The translations under genes and the position numbers were made by a program. The notes below the pieces were generated by a model that saw nothing but the letters and a program-made list of their open reading frames with translations, was not told where the DNA came from and made no database searches. From assembly GCF_900156675.1 (NCBI RefSeq), contig NZ_FTOH01000004.1, forward strand, positions 1 through 64,000: a DNA stretch of 64,000 nt. The letters run 5' to 3'. Each line of letters begins with the position of its first letter. The stretch's first letter is position 1. The DNA is from Thalassolituus maritimus (lineage in GTDB: Bacteria; Pseudomonadota; Gammaproteobacteria; Pseudomonadales; Oceanobacteraceae). Below, piece after piece: positions 36,521 to 45,960 of this stretch.

Positions 36521-37297
36521 CTAGAGAGTGATCAGCTTCTTCAGGAACTCGAAGAGAACATCCATGTAGCCATGAAAGCTAGATGCCATCTCATCAATGT
36601 TCAGCCACATAATTAACAGACCAACGATCATGGTCACCGGAAAACCGAGCGCAAAAATGTTCAGCTGCGGGGCCGCCCGGGTCATGACACCAAATGCCAG
36701 GTTCACAATGAGCAGCGCGGTCATAGCAGGTAGAGAAATCACCACCGCGGCAGCAATCATCCAGCCACTCCAGTTGACCAGGAGTCCGAATTGCTCAGCG
36801 GAAAAACTTGCCATACCAATCGGAATAGAGCGAAAACTGTCGACCAGTACTTCAATCAGTACCAGATGCCCGTTCAACGAAAGAAATACGAGGCTGACCA
36901 TAAACAGAAACCACTGCGAGATCACGACCACCGAAGCGCCCTGACTGGGGTCTACCGTGGTCGCGATACCCAGGCCGGTCTGCATCGCGATCAATTGCCC
37001 GGCAATCACAAACACCTGCATGAGTAATTCGGTCACGAATCCGAGTAAAACGCCAATAAGTAGTTGTTGCAGGATAATAATAACGGACGCAAGGGAGATG
37101 GCTTCGACCATAGGAATCGGCGGTAACAGCGGTACGACGACTAACGTAACTGCAACGGCAAGAAGCAGGCGTACCCGCATTGATACCATGCGGGTACCGA
37201 TCAGGGGCATCACCATCAAAAGACCGGATATCCGCGCAAAGGGATATACGTAACGAGTAATCCAATGGCTGATATCCAGAGCTTCGAACTCAATCAC
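36521..37297 (-). CDS. fliR: flagellar export apparatus protein FliR
   Basis: Membrane component of the export gate with FliP and FliQ. 258 aa with about six hydrophobic segments, the family signature LIGTRMVSMRVRLLLAVAVT near residue 33 and LTELLMQVF-like and GLGIATTVDPSQG segments near 100-120. It starts with GTG directly after fliQ. Confidence 0.94.
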   Translation of the reverse strand: MIEFEALDISHWITRYVYPFARISGLLMVMPLIGTRMVSMRVRLLLAVAVTLVVVPLLPPIPMVEAISLASVIIILQQLLIGVLLGFVTELLMQVFVIAGQLIAMQTGLGIATTVDPSQGASVVVISQWFLFMVSLVFLSLNGHLVLIEVLVDSFRSIPIGMASFSAEQFGLLVNWSGWMIAAAVVISLPAMTALLIVNLAFGVMTRAAPQLNIFALGFPVTMIVGLLIMWLNIDEMASSFHGYMDVLFEFLKKLITL

Positions 37298-37300
37298 AGA

Positions 37301-37570
37301 TCACCCGATCAGGAACGGAATATTAAGATAGATTTCGCGTGTAAAATCGAGCACAGCGCTGACGGCCCAGGGGCCAAACATGATCATCGCCAGCAAGGTA
37401 ACCACTAAACGCGGCAGGAAACTCAGTGTCTGCTCGTTAATCTGGGTGGCCGCCTGAAAAGTACTCACCATCAGACCGATAATCAGACTGGGAACAATAA
37501 TGACAACAACAATGGCCAGCACGATGTAGAGTGCGCTGGTAAAGATATCGCCGATGATCGCTTCAGACAT
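37301..37570 (-). CDS. fliQ: flagellar export apparatus protein FliQ
   Basis: Two-helix membrane protein of the export gate, 89 aa, normal length. VVVIIVPSLIIGLMVSTFQA, ATQINEQTLSFLPRL and a second helix around LLAMIMFGPW are typical of the family. It lies 41 bp after fliP, with a GGAGG Shine-Dalgarno. Confidence 0.95.
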   Translation of the reverse strand: MSEAIIGDIFTSALYIVLAIVVVIIVPSLIIGLMVSTFQAATQINEQTLSFLPRLVVTLLAMIMFGPWAVSAVLDFTREIYLNIPFLIG

Positions 37571-37611
37571 TCTGGCCTCCTGCTGCTGGTAACGTCTTCA
37601 TAAACCCCTGC

Positions 37612-38379
37612 CTATATCGTTCCGAAACTATTCGCCAGAGTGCCCATGATTAATGCCCAACCATCAATCAACACGAACAGCATGATCTTAAATGGCAACG
37701 ATATAATGATCGGAGAGAGCATCATCATACCCATCGCCATCAGGATACTGGCAACGACAAGGTCAATGATCAGGAACGGAATAAATATCAGAAAGCCAAT
37801 CTGAAATGCCGTTTTCAGCTCACTGGTAATAAACGCCGGAATCAGGATATGAATTGGTGTTTCTGCCGGACCTGCAATATCAGTACGACCACTGATGCGC
37901 ACAAACAAATCAAGATCCGTCTCACGTGTTTGCGCGAGCATAAACTCGTGCATGGGCACTGCAGCTCGCTCTAGCGCTTCAAGCGGTGCAATTTCTTCAG
38001 CGAGATATGGCTGAATCGCCTCAGCATTCACGATGCGGAAGACAGGCATCATGATAAACAGCGTCAAAAACAACGAGAGGCCAAGAAGTACCTGATTCGA
38101 TGGCGTCTGCTGCAGGCCAATGGCCTGTCGGAGAATCGCCAGTACAACAATAATTCGGGTAAATGACGTCATCATAATGAGCAGCGACGGTAATACCGTC
38201 AGCAGCGTCATTAATACAAGGATCTGGATAGTAACTGAGTACTGACCACCGTTGTCATTGGCGGTATAAACAACGGCAGGAATACCGCCAGGGCCAGTTA
38301 CCGGGGCCGCAGGGTCTGCGCCGAAAGCGAACGCCGGCATCATAAGAAACAGAGGCAGCCAACGCATCAGAGTCTTCAT
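37612..38379 (-). CDS. fliP: flagellar export apparatus protein FliP
   Basis: Pentamer-forming export-gate protein. 255 aa with a cleavable signal peptide ([18 protein letters not shown]), then helices with [36 protein letters not shown], the periplasmic segment, and [20 protein letters not shown] followed by [22 protein letters not shown] overlaps the fliO stop (ATGA). Confidence 0.96.
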   Translation of the reverse strand: MKTLMRWLPLFLMMPAFAFGADPAAPVTGPGGIPAVVYTANDNGGQYSVTIQILVLMTLLTVLPSLLIMMTSFTRIIVVLAILRQAIGLQQTPSNQVLLGLSLFLTLFIMMPVFRIVNAEAIQPYLAEEIAPLEALERAAVPMHEFMLAQTRETDLDLFVRISGRTDIAGPAETPIHILIPAFITSELKTAFQIGFLIFIPFLIIDLVVASILMAMGMMMLSPIIISLPFKIMLFVLIDGWALIMGTLANSFGTI

Positions 38380-38783
38380 TTGCGTACGGCCTTCTTCAGA
38401 ATATCGGCAAAATCAGCGGGCTTATTTTCTGCAACATCAATCGGTTGGTCCAGCGTTGCCAGCGTGTTAATGCCGTGCGGTGTAATACCAATCACAAGCT
38501 GTTGTTCACCGGCCTGAATAATGGCCACTTTTTCGCGCTGCCCTAAGGGTAGTACCGCAAGTGTTTTCAGGTGTTGAGCACCGCCTGTCCACTGACCAAC
38601 GCGGGTTTTATTCACCAGCCAGGCCAAGCCAACAATAAGACCAAGTATCAGGATCAGGAAAAGCACGACCTTTCCAGCACTGGCCATCGGTGTCGCTTGC
38701 AGCATAGGCGTCACCTGTTCTTCAGCGAACGCCATGCCGGGCAGCAAGAGTAAAAATTTAGCGCAGGCGGTGTATACGTTCAC
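38376..38783 (-). CDS. fliO: flagellar biosynthesis protein FliO
   Basis: Small assembly factor that helps build the FliP complex. 135 aa from a GTG start inside the end of fliN (26-bp overlap). A signal-like N-terminus is followed by one membrane helix ([20 protein letters not shown]) and the cytoplasmic segment [20 protein letters not shown], the most conserved part of FliO. The Shine-Dalgarno is weak; translation by coupling to fliN is likely. Confidence 0.9.
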   Translation of the reverse strand: MNVYTACAKFLLLLPGMAFAEEQVTPMLQATPMASAGKVVLFLILILGLIVGLAWLVNKTRVGQWTGGAQHLKTLAVLPLGQREKVAIIQAGEQQLVIGITPHGINTLATLDQPIDVAENKPADFADILKKAVRK

Positions 38784-39294
38784 TCTGACTCACCACATCC
38801 GTCAGGCGGATACCAAATTTATCGTTAACCATGACAACTTCACCGTGCGCAATCAGGGTTCCGTTCACCAGTACATCCAATGGTTCACCAGCAAGACGAT
38901 CAAGCTCTACAACAGAGCCCTGATTTAACTGCAGCAGATTCCGGATAGGTATTTTGGTCGCACCTACTTCCATTGAAATACGAACCGGAATATCGAGGAT
39001 GACCTCCAACTCAGGGTTATCACCATTGCCACCGGGGCGACCTTCATCCTGCAGTTCATCAAGTTCAACCTGCTTTACAGGGTCAGGCTCTGGTTCAGGT
39101 TCTTCATCATCTGTTTCTCCCGCTTCTTCCATGGCAGCGGCCCACTCATCGGCCAGCGCCTGATCATCTTCTTCACCTTCCGCTGCACTTTCCTCGCCGC
39201 TGGCCTCTTCAATACCACCCGCTACTTCATCAGCAAGTTTCTGAGGATCTAATTCTTCTTCGGGTGACTGATCCTGATCTTTTTCGTCACTCAT
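38758..39294 (-). CDS. fliN: flagellar motor switch protein FliN
   Basis: C-ring protein that binds CheY-P. The last ~85 residues are the conserved SpoA domain (LEVILDIPVRISMEVGATKI, LLQLNQGSVVELDRLAGEPL). The N-terminal ~90 residues are strongly acidic (Asp/Glu/Ala/Pro-rich), longer than in E. coli FliN (178 versus about 137 aa). Longer acidic N-termini are found in related marine bacteria. Follows fliM by 12 bp. Confidence 0.95.
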   Translation of the reverse strand: MSDEKDQDQSPEEELDPQKLADEVAGGIEEASGEESAAEGEEDDQALADEWAAAMEEAGETDDEEPEPEPDPVKQVELDELQDEGRPGGNGDNPELEVILDIPVRISMEVGATKIPIRNLLQLNQGSVVELDRLAGEPLDVLVNGTLIAHGEVVMVNDKFGIRLTDVVSQSERIHRLR

Positions 39295-39306
39295 AACCTG
39301 CTCCTG

Positions 39307-40275
39307 TCAGCGTTTTCTGTGAGAAATCTGTTCTTTAATTTTGACAGCCAGATTCTCATTGGATATGCCCATTTTCCCGGTAAAGATTGGAATGCCATTC
39401 GCTTCCAACACAAAGTCTTCGGGGATTTCAATCGGTATGACATCACCGGTTTTTAATGCGGCAACTTCTCGTAGTGTAATGTCGCGCTGCGCCAGTGTTC
39501 CGTGTATTTCGACGGGAGCCTCGAGAATGTCCTCACGCAGCGACTGCTGCCAACGTTCATCAACGTCGTCCACGTCACTCTGGAAACCAGCGTCCAGAAC
39601 CTCGCGCATCGGTTCAATCATCGAATAAGGGATAGTCAGGTGGAGGTCACCACCACCGCCATCAAGCTCAATATGGAAGGTACTGACAACTACGACCTCG
39701 CTTGGACTGACGATATTGGCCATGGCTGGATTTACTTCCGACCCCACGTATTCAAATTCAACAGGAATCACCGGCGACCAGGCTTCCATCATGTCGTTGA
39801 ATACCTGCGTCAGAATCAACTGAACAACCCGAACCTCTGTCGGCGTAAATTCACGTCCTTCAATCTTTGCATGACGCCCATCGCCGCCAAAAAAATTATC
39901 CACCAGTTTAAAAACCAGCTTGGCATCAAGAATAAATAGTGCCGTACCACGCAAGGGACGCATTTTCACCAGATTCAGACTGGTAGGTACATACAGAGTG
40001 TGTATGTACTCACCAAATTTCATAATCTGTACACCGCCAGACGCGACATCAGCGCTGCGACGCAGAAAATTAAACATGCTGATGCGGGTGTAACGTGCAA
40101 ATCGCTCATTGATCATTTCCAGCGTTGGCATACGTCCGCGGACAATACGGTCGTTGCTGGTAAGATCGTAGGATTTGATTCCGGCCGCATCGACCTCTTC
40201 TTCAGGGCCAATGTCGCCGTCGTCTACACCATGCAATAAGGCATCAATTTCATCTTGCGACAGTAAATCCTGCAC
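39307..40275 (-). CDS. fliM: flagellar motor switch protein FliM
   Basis: C-ring protein, 322 aa. The N-terminal CheY-binding peptide LLSQDEIDALLHGV is present, followed by the CheC-like middle domain (RFARYTRISMFNFLRRSADV) and the C-terminal SpoA domain (TLAQRDITLREVAALKTGDV). The start is GTG with AGGA seven bases upstream. Confidence 0.96.
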   Translation of the reverse strand: MQDLLSQDEIDALLHGVDDGDIGPEEEVDAAGIKSYDLTSNDRIVRGRMPTLEMINERFARYTRISMFNFLRRSADVASGGVQIMKFGEYIHTLYVPTSLNLVKMRPLRGTALFILDAKLVFKLVDNFFGGDGRHAKIEGREFTPTEVRVVQLILTQVFNDMMEAWSPVIPVEFEYVGSEVNPAMANIVSPSEVVVVSTFHIELDGGGGDLHLTIPYSMIEPMREVLDAGFQSDVDDVDERWQQSLREDILEAPVEIHGTLAQRDITLREVAALKTGDVIPIEIPEDFVLEANGIPIFTGKMGISNENLAVKIKEQISHRKR

Positions 40276-40284
40276 ACTTAATTC

Positions 40285-40815
40285 CTACTGCATTACAAAG
40301 TTGGTAAACAGCACAGCTTCGACACCGTCAGAGCCTGCTTCCCGTTCCATCATTTCCGTGATCGCGCTTTTCAACGCATTTTGCAGAGCAACCCGTCCTT
40401 CGGCTGTTCGTAATTTCGCGAACTCCTGGCGGCTGACGATATTGATCACCTCGTTTCTCACCATGGGTTCATGCAATTCAAGAGCATCTACGATGGATTG
40501 CTGACGCGTCATAATTTCGATGCTTGCCTGTACATATCTCTGACGCGTACCGACCTGAAAGCTGATGACGAATTCTGGCTTCAGTTTGACGTACACCGCA
40601 GGAATTTCAGGCTCTTCAACGACCTCTTCGACCACTTCTTCGTCTGTGACCTCTTCCTCTTCGCCACCGAGTAAGAAGAAGGCTGCGGCACCGCCGCCCG
40701 CCAGTAAGACGATCAGAACGATGGCGATGATGATAATGAGCTTCTTCTTACCACCACCCGACTGTTCTTCTTCGCCTTCCTGACCTTCCAGCTTGAGGTC
40801 CTGTTCTTTTGCCAT
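40285..40815 (-). CDS. fliL: flagellar basal body-associated protein FliL
   Basis: Membrane protein that surrounds stators and supports torque. 176 aa: an acidic/Gly N-terminus, one helix (KLIIIIAIVLIVLLAGGGAA), an acidic Glu/Val stretch, then the periplasmic domain with YVKLKPEFVISF and VRNEVINIVSRQEF. First gene after a consensus sigma-54 site, so it probably heads fliLMNOPQR-flhB. Confidence 0.95.
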   Translation of the reverse strand: MAKEQDLKLEGQEGEEEQSGGGKKKLIIIIAIVLIVLLAGGGAAAFFLLGGEEEEVTDEEVVEEVVEEPEIPAVYVKLKPEFVISFQVGTRQRYVQASIEIMTRQQSIVDALELHEPMVRNEVINIVSRQEFAKLRTAEGRVALQNALKSAITEMMEREAGSDGVEAVLFTNFVMQ

Positions 40816-40844
40816 TTGGGAATCTCCTGTATGAAGTCAAATTT

Positions 40845-40859
40845 GCAAAGCTTGTGCCA
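40845..40859 (-). promoter_or_regulatory. sigma-54 promoter of fliL
   Basis: On the minus strand TGGCAC-AAGCT-TTGC is an exact match to the -24/-12 consensus, 30 bp upstream of the fliL start codon. It would give a FleQ- or FleR-dependent transcript starting at fliL. Confidence 0.85.
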
Positions 40860-41018
40860 CGTTTTTTCGCCAAAAAAATGACATCAAAACCCTACGATAA
40901 GTCTGACTTCAGTGTAGAAGTAAATTGCTGTGGCAGCCGATGGAATTGGCCAATCAAACAGAGGACGCGAAGAAACCGATGGGCCGGAGTCTCAGTTAGC
41001 TATAGAGAGAATGGCAAT

Positions 41019-41050
41019 GTCAGGCCTGACGCAAACACTGCAGGCCTGAC
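41019..41050. terminator. perfect 10-bp hairpin between fliK and fliL
   Basis: GTCAGGCCTG and CAGGCCTGAC (41019-41028 and 41041-41050) pair perfectly around a 12-base loop, nine bases after the fliK stop on the minus strand. No U-run follows, so it may be a weak terminator or protect the fliK 3' end. The rest of the 243-bp gap shows nothing else besides the fliL promoter. Confidence 0.45.
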
Positions 41051-41058
41051 CGATCTGG

Positions 41059-42435
41059 TTAAGCGAATGTATCCAGTAGGGAATCAGGGGCCGGTGTATG
41101 AGCCTGATTTATGCCGACTACCTCCTCCCCTTCAGCGCCAGATCCGCCAGCAAAACCCGCATTTGAGCCGTCAGAGTTATCAGAAGCACCGCCCCTACCT
41201 TGACCACCACTGTCGGCAGAAACACTGAACTCACTCAACTCAATCCCCTCAGCAGCAAGTGCATCCCGCAGCCGCTGGGCGCTGTTGTCGAGTACATCTT
41301 TCACCTGGTGACTCTGTGCAGACACCTGGACACTGGCTTGATCGTTCTGTACCTGCATACGGATTTCGAGGCTGCCCAACTCAGGAGGGTCAAGCTGAAT
41401 ACGCGCCTGCTGAACATCGTTCGCGACCATAGTCATCAAACGAGCACCTAACGCTGGCGTCCACTCCCTACGGTCCTGCCCAAATTCCAGTCGCTCCCGG
41501 AACTGGCGCTGGAGCTTCTGCTCAAAACCTTCCTCAAAACTGTAGTCTTCTGAGACGAGTTCTTCGGTTGGGCTCTCTGCATTAATCATGTCTGCATTAG
41601 CGGCGGCAGCGGTCGTCGCTGCGGCTGGCTGAGACTGAACCGCTGCAGGCGTTACAGAGGCTTGTGTCATCGATGCCCCTCCCTGACTGTTCAGCATACT
41701 CTCTCTGAAACCGGACGTTTCCAGGCGCGTATCATCGGCAGTGACTGGTTTAAATACGTCACTGACCAGTTCACTCTCGGCTTCTTCTGAAACGGGTTCA
41801 GCGCCATTAGCTGTCGCGGCGGTAAGTTGCGGCTTACCTGAGATTCTCTGATCACTCTGCTGGCGCATCTCGCCAGAGTTCTGGCTGCGTATCGCATTCG
41901 CCATCGGCGAAACAGTCGCGACCGCAAGCGGTGAAGCAGTATCTGTCACACGATCCGAAGGCGTGGCTAGTGTAACGTTAGCCGATGCATCAAGATCAGC
42001 ACCGTCAAAGTCTTCAGCTATATGACCGCCTGACGCCACTTCTGTATCGGCGTAACGCACTGAAATGTCTTTTCCTTTCTGAATCTGAGCCATCAGGGTG
42101 TCGCCCATCAGCTCCTGGCCTGATGTATCAACAGGCTCACCAGTAGAGAGAAGCGAGAGGCTTTCCCCCGACAATGCGGTGTCCTTGTCGCCTGATAAAC
42201 CGAGCGGCAAGTCCAGCGGCAGATTTTGCCCCTCTGAGATTGCCGCCAGGGCCGAAGGTATGCCGCCAGTTTTTTCTGTATCCAGCGGTTGAAGCTGCAT
42301 CTCATCAAGCAAACTTGAAAAGTCACTCAGGCCAGAGGCCCCGTCACCACTGAGCTTCAGGTCCTGAAAGTCGATATTTCCGCCAAGCGACATCAGCAGT
42401 GACGCCATCGGGCTGTTTGGAAGAGAAGGGTTCAT
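41059..42435 (-). CDS. fliK: flagellar hook-length control protein FliK
   Basis: Secreted ruler that measures the hook and triggers the FlhB switch. 458 aa, with a long low-complexity Ser/Ala/Gln/Thr-rich N-terminal part and the conserved C-terminal Flg_hook domain near residues 330-410 (ARIQLDPPELGSLEIRMQVQ, VKDVLDNSAQRLRDALAAEG). The tail is Gly/Ser-rich. It has its own sigma-54-like promoter and follows hptB. Confidence 0.92.
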   Translation of the reverse strand: MNPSLPNSPMASLLMSLGGNIDFQDLKLSGDGASGLSDFSSLLDEMQLQPLDTEKTGGIPSALAAISEGQNLPLDLPLGLSGDKDTALSGESLSLLSTGEPVDTSGQELMGDTLMAQIQKGKDISVRYADTEVASGGHIAEDFDGADLDASANVTLATPSDRVTDTASPLAVATVSPMANAIRSQNSGEMRQQSDQRISGKPQLTAATANGAEPVSEEAESELVSDVFKPVTADDTRLETSGFRESMLNSQGGASMTQASVTPAAVQSQPAAATTAAAANADMINAESPTEELVSEDYSFEEGFEQKLQRQFRERLEFGQDRREWTPALGARLMTMVANDVQQARIQLDPPELGSLEIRMQVQNDQASVQVSAQSHQVKDVLDNSAQRLRDALAAEGIELSEFSVSADSGGQGRGGASDNSDGSNAGFAGGSGAEGEEVVGINQAHTPAPDSLLDTFA

Positions 42436-42470
42436 CCCGGTCTCCTGTTATCTGGGTTACCGGGGATATC

Positions 42471-42485
42471 GCAAAAGGTGGGCCA
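42471..42485 (-). promoter_or_regulatory. sigma-54-like promoter of fliK
   Basis: On the minus strand TGGCCC-ACCTT-TTGC differs from the consensus at a single base. It lies 36 bp upstream of the fliK ATG, in the 65-bp gap after hptB, so fliK can be expressed separately from the signalling block. Confidence 0.65.
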
Positions 42486-42500
42486 GTTTTTAATGAAGAG

Positions 42501-42827
42501 CTACAGAAACTCGCTCAATTGTTCGCGAACATGGAGATAGGATTGCTCCAGACGATCAATCGCGCCACCAAGTTGGTTTACAGCACCATCAATCGCCATC
42601 TTTTCTACTGTGTGCGCTTGCTCTGCTAAATCAACCGCGCAGACATTGCTGCTCGCACCCTTAAGACTGTGCACAGTCATCCGGACACTTTCGCAATCCC
42701 CCTCACTCAAAGCCTTTCGCATGTCTGGGAAACGTCGGTCGCTATCGCGGATATACAACTCAATAAGAGGCTGAAACTCCTCCTCCATAATCTCCTTAAG
42801 CATGTTCAGCGACTCAAAATCAATCAT
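42501..42827 (-). CDS. hptB: Hpt phosphotransfer protein, HptB-like
   Basis: Single histidine-phosphotransfer domain, 108 aa, with the phosphorylated His in MTVHSLKGASSNVCA near residue 59. In P. aeruginosa HptB receives phosphate from hybrid kinases and passes it to HsbR; the gene directly upstream here is an HsbR-like protein in the same order. ATG 42827 overlaps the hsbR stop (ATGA). The kinases that feed it are not in the window. Confidence 0.82.
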   Translation of the reverse strand: MIDFESLNMLKEIMEEEFQPLIELYIRDSDRRFPDMRKALSEGDCESVRMTVHSLKGASSNVCAVDLAEQAHTVEKMAIDGAVNQLGGAIDRLEQSYLHVREQLSEFL

Positions 42828-44530
42828 GTCGCCTGCTCCAGTGGCCATTGAATAACTACAGACACCTCGTTACCTTTGCCGCGATACTCAATCGAATCAC
42901 AGATACTTTCAATGAGAGGGATACCTCTGCCTGAGTAATGATTTCCATTAGCTTCCCCTGCATTATGTCGCTTGTAATCAAAGCCATCACCACTGTCTTC
43001 CAGGGTCAGGGTCAGAGTGCCACTATCACCTACTCCGGTATGATGCATATTAATGCGGACGAAGCCTTCCTCAAGTTCAGCCACACGCTTCTCTCTCTGA
43101 CGGTAGTATTCCATAAATCCATCCGGAGATTGTTTCATGGAAGATTGTAGCCCTAACACGCCATGCTCAAAGGCGTTAGAGAATAGCTCAGCAACAACAG
43201 TGTATAACTGCCCGCCAATCGCCCGTAATCCCGGAACCTCCATCATTATATGATTCATCAGCGGCACTGGGTTGAACGACTTTAAGGTCGACGCCTCCAG
43301 TCGGTATTCCATACTCCAGTCTCGTGGTCCCTGAGATATGCCGGCTTTTGTAACACCACTTTCTTTTTCTTCGCGGAGCGCATCAGCCATGACAACTTCA
43401 ATCAGCGTAGTGTCATCATCCTGCTCTGAACCGTCAACAAACTTATCCACGGCGCGCTGTATATCATCATAGACATCGCTGGCATGGGCCGAGTCCCGAA
43501 CAACGTTCAGTAGCCTTTCTTGACCGAACATTTCACCGTCAGAATTCCGTGCCTCTATGATACCGTCTGACCAGAGGAATAAACGATCCCCGTTCGCCAT
43601 TGGAAATTCCGTCATCTGGTCATTGAACTTATCGGCAGACATCACACCAAGAGGCAGATGACGCGAAGACAGTGTCTCGATCATTTCGCCATCGTTACGC
43701 AGCAGGTAGCAGTCCGGAACGCCCCCCATCCAGACGCTGGCGGCCTGACGATCGGGTGCCAGATCTACTGCAGCGGCACAGCAGAAAAAACCGACGGGAA
43801 GAATACTTTTCAATTTCTGATTAATCTCACGAAGTACTTCACGTAAGCCGAAACCCTTTGCCGTCATACCGTAGAAAATATCAGCCATCGGCATTGCACC
43901 AATTGCAGCCGGAAGGCCATGCCCGGTAAAGTCTCCGAGCAGTACATGCATCCCGCCACCGGGCTTACGGGCTGCCAGCAGAACATCGCCATTAAAAACG
44001 GCTAATGGAGACAGTTCGTAACGGATATTCGGGGATGTCAGACAGCCTGCATGAGCGACGTTATCATATACCGCCTTTGCCACTCGTTGCTCCTGCAACA
44101 TATGACGGTTGACCCGAGCAATTTCATCACGCTGATTCAACAGCGTGCGATGCATCTCCGACATGCGGTGGTAAGAGTCAATTTTTGCTTGAAGAACAAC
44201 ATGATTATAGGGTTTGGTGAGGAAATCATCCCCCCCTGATTCGAGACAATCTGCCAGGCTCTGTGCGTCCGAAAGTGATGTCAGAAAGATGACAGGAATG
44301 AAATCTTCTTCGGCTATGGATTTGATCTGGCGGGTGGCCTCCTTTCCGTTGAGGCCGGGCATCATTACGTCCATCAAAACAATATCAGGGCGATGCTCCG
44401 TGAAGATATCTACCGCTTCAAATCCATTTGTTGCTTCTATTACATCGTTTCCCTGGTTGCGGACTACGCGTGATAACACTTTGCGATCAACGCTGTTATC
44501 GTCCGCGATCAGGACCTTATAAGCGGTCAT
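42824..44530 (-). CDS. hsbR: HsbR-like response regulator with PP2C phosphatase and anti-sigma kinase-fold domain
   Basis: A 568-aa fusion: receiver domain (phospho-acceptor in IVLMDVMMPGLNG near residue 52), coiled-coil linker, SpoIIE/PP2C phosphatase (LLGDFTGHGLPAAIGAMPM near 190, LFLWSDGIIEARN near 300), and a C-terminal HATPase_c_2 domain (VAELFSNAFEHGVLGL near 450, GRGIPLIESICD). In Pseudomonas HsbR is both kinase and phosphatase of the STAS protein HsbA, switched by HptB. Its neighbours here are the STAS gene upstream and the Hpt gene downstream, matching that system. Confidence 0.85.
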   Translation of the reverse strand: MTAYKVLIADDNSVDRKVLSRVVRNQGNDVIEATNGFEAVDIFTEHRPDIVLMDVMMPGLNGKEATRQIKSIAEEDFIPVIFLTSLSDAQSLADCLESGGDDFLTKPYNHVVLQAKIDSYHRMSEMHRTLLNQRDEIARVNRHMLQEQRVAKAVYDNVAHAGCLTSPNIRYELSPLAVFNGDVLLAARKPGGGMHVLLGDFTGHGLPAAIGAMPMADIFYGMTAKGFGLREVLREINQKLKSILPVGFFCCAAAVDLAPDRQAASVWMGGVPDCYLLRNDGEMIETLSSRHLPLGVMSADKFNDQMTEFPMANGDRLFLWSDGIIEARNSDGEMFGQERLLNVVRDSAHASDVYDDIQRAVDKFVDGSEQDDDTTLIEVVMADALREEKESGVTKAGISQGPRDWSMEYRLEASTLKSFNPVPLMNHIMMEVPGLRAIGGQLYTVVAELFSNAFEHGVLGLQSSMKQSPDGFMEYYRQREKRVAELEEGFVRINMHHTGVGDSGTLTLTLEDSGDGFDYKRHNAGEANGNHYSGRGIPLIESICDSIEYRGKGNEVSVVIQWPLEQAT

Positions 44531-44539
44531 GATTACCTG

Positions 44540-44842
44540 TTACTGAATAGTGAAAAGTTGCTCAAAGTTAGAAATCGCTAATATCTTACGAACATCGTCA
44601 TTACAGTTCGTAATTGAAATTTCAGAGTGGTCGCCTCCCGCATGATCGCGGAGCAAAAGCAGCATACCCAACGCCGAGCTATCGAGGTAAGTAGCACTGC
44701 CCAGATCAACAATATATTTCCGCACCTTAGATGCACTTTCATAGGCATCGCGAAACTCCTGATGAGCACTGAAATCAAAGCGTCCGTCAACCTGAATGAC
44801 CAATTCCTGGCCGTTACCCGCCAATGTTGCACGTACAGACAT
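44540..44842 (-). CDS. hsbA: STAS anti-sigma factor antagonist, HsbA-like
   Basis: A 100-aa STAS domain with the phosphorylatable serine in YLDSSALGMLLLLRDH near residue 57. In the Pseudomonas system HsbA, when unphosphorylated, binds FlgM and so frees FliA, and when phosphorylated acts on the diguanylate cyclase HsbD. It is encoded 9 bp before hsbR and 59 bp after cheB2. The name rests on domain type and gene order. Confidence 0.8.
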   Translation of the reverse strand: MSVRATLAGNGQELVIQVDGRFDFSAHQEFRDAYESASKVRKYIVDLGSATYLDSSALGMLLLLRDHAGGDHSEISITNCNDDVRKILAISNFEQLFTIQ

Positions 44843-44901
44843 GCGACTATCTCCTGAAATAAATCCCGTACATTAGGTTTAGCACAAGCCACAAGAAGTG
44901 G

Positions 44902-45948
44902 TCATAGCAATCGTGCTTTTTTAATCATTTCTGACGCAATTCCCGTCAAAGGAACAAGTTCATCAACCGCCCCCAGCTCATACGCTGACTTTGGCATCCC
45001 CCAAACCACGGAAGAGGCTTCATCCTGGGCCATGGTCAACGCACCTGCGTCATGAAGCCGCTTCATAGCGACTGCGCCATCCGCGCCCATACCCGTCAGC
45101 ATCACAGCCACCAGGCGCTTCCCCCCAGCAACCTGTAACAGTGAATCAAACATTGCCTCCACTGAAGGTTTATGAAGATTCTGCTTGGGGCCATCGTCGA
45201 CGATGGTAAATAGCTGATCACCTTTCCGCCTGAAGCGCAGATGGCGCCCGCCCTGAGCAATGATCACTCTACCGGGGATCACCTCCAGATCATTTCTCGC
45301 TTCAAGCACTTCCATCGGATAGCGGTTATCAAGGCGTTTTGCCAACGAGGCACTGAAGACTTCAGGAATATGCTGACTGATCACTATTGGTGGGCAGTTA
45401 ACAGGTAGAGTAGAAAGAACCTCTGATATCGCCTCAGTCCCGCCAGTAGAAGATCCGACAGCGATAATACGCCTGTAGTTATCATTGGTCTCACGTGTCA
45501 CAACTCGTGTCGTTTTCTGACTTCTGGTCGTTTCAACAGCAACAACCCGTGCCTGCGATGCAATCCGGACTTTATTACACAGCGCTTCGGCGAAATCGTA
45601 AAAATCATCAGGACTTTGTGCTTTTGGCTTACAGATGTAGTCAACAGCCCCCATCTCCAGCGCCTCCAGCGTTTCAGGCGCACCCTTCTCGGTGAGAGTC
45701 GATACCATCACTACCGGCATTGGTCGAAGACGCATCAGATTGCTGAGAAACTGCAACCCATCCATTCTTGGCATTTCAACGTCGAGCGTAATGACATCCG
45801 GGTTCAACTGTTTAATTTTATCGCGTGCAATCAGTGGGTCGCTGGCCACTCCGACCACATCGATATCCTCAGTACTGTCAAATACTTCACGAAGCATTTT
45901 TCTGATGAGAGCGGAATCATCAATGATCAAGACTTTAATTTTACTCAT
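44902..45948 (-). CDS. cheB: chemotaxis methylesterase CheB (second system)
   Basis: Receiver plus methylesterase, 348 aa: VLIIDDSALIRKML, phospho-acceptor in VITLDVEMPRMDG near residue 56, catalytic GSSTGGTEAI (Ser), ISQHIPEVFS (His) and LTGMGADGAVAM (Asp). It is clearly a different paralogue from the cheB at 25.4-26.5 kb. Last gene of the che2-like set, following cheD by 12 bp. Confidence 0.94.
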   Translation of the reverse strand: MSKIKVLIIDDSALIRKMLREVFDSTEDIDVVGVASDPLIARDKIKQLNPDVITLDVEMPRMDGLQFLSNLMRLRPMPVVMVSTLTEKGAPETLEALEMGAVDYICKPKAQSPDDFYDFAEALCNKVRIASQARVVAVETTRSQKTTRVVTRETNDNYRRIIAVGSSTGGTEAISEVLSTLPVNCPPIVISQHIPEVFSASLAKRLDNRYPMEVLEARNDLEVIPGRVIIAQGGRHLRFRRKGDQLFTIVDDGPKQNLHKPSVEAMFDSLLQVAGGKRLVAVMLTGMGADGAVAMKRLHDAGALTMAQDEASSVVWGMPKSAYELGAVDELVPLTGIASEMIKKARLL

Positions 45949-45960
45949 ACCCGTTCCCCC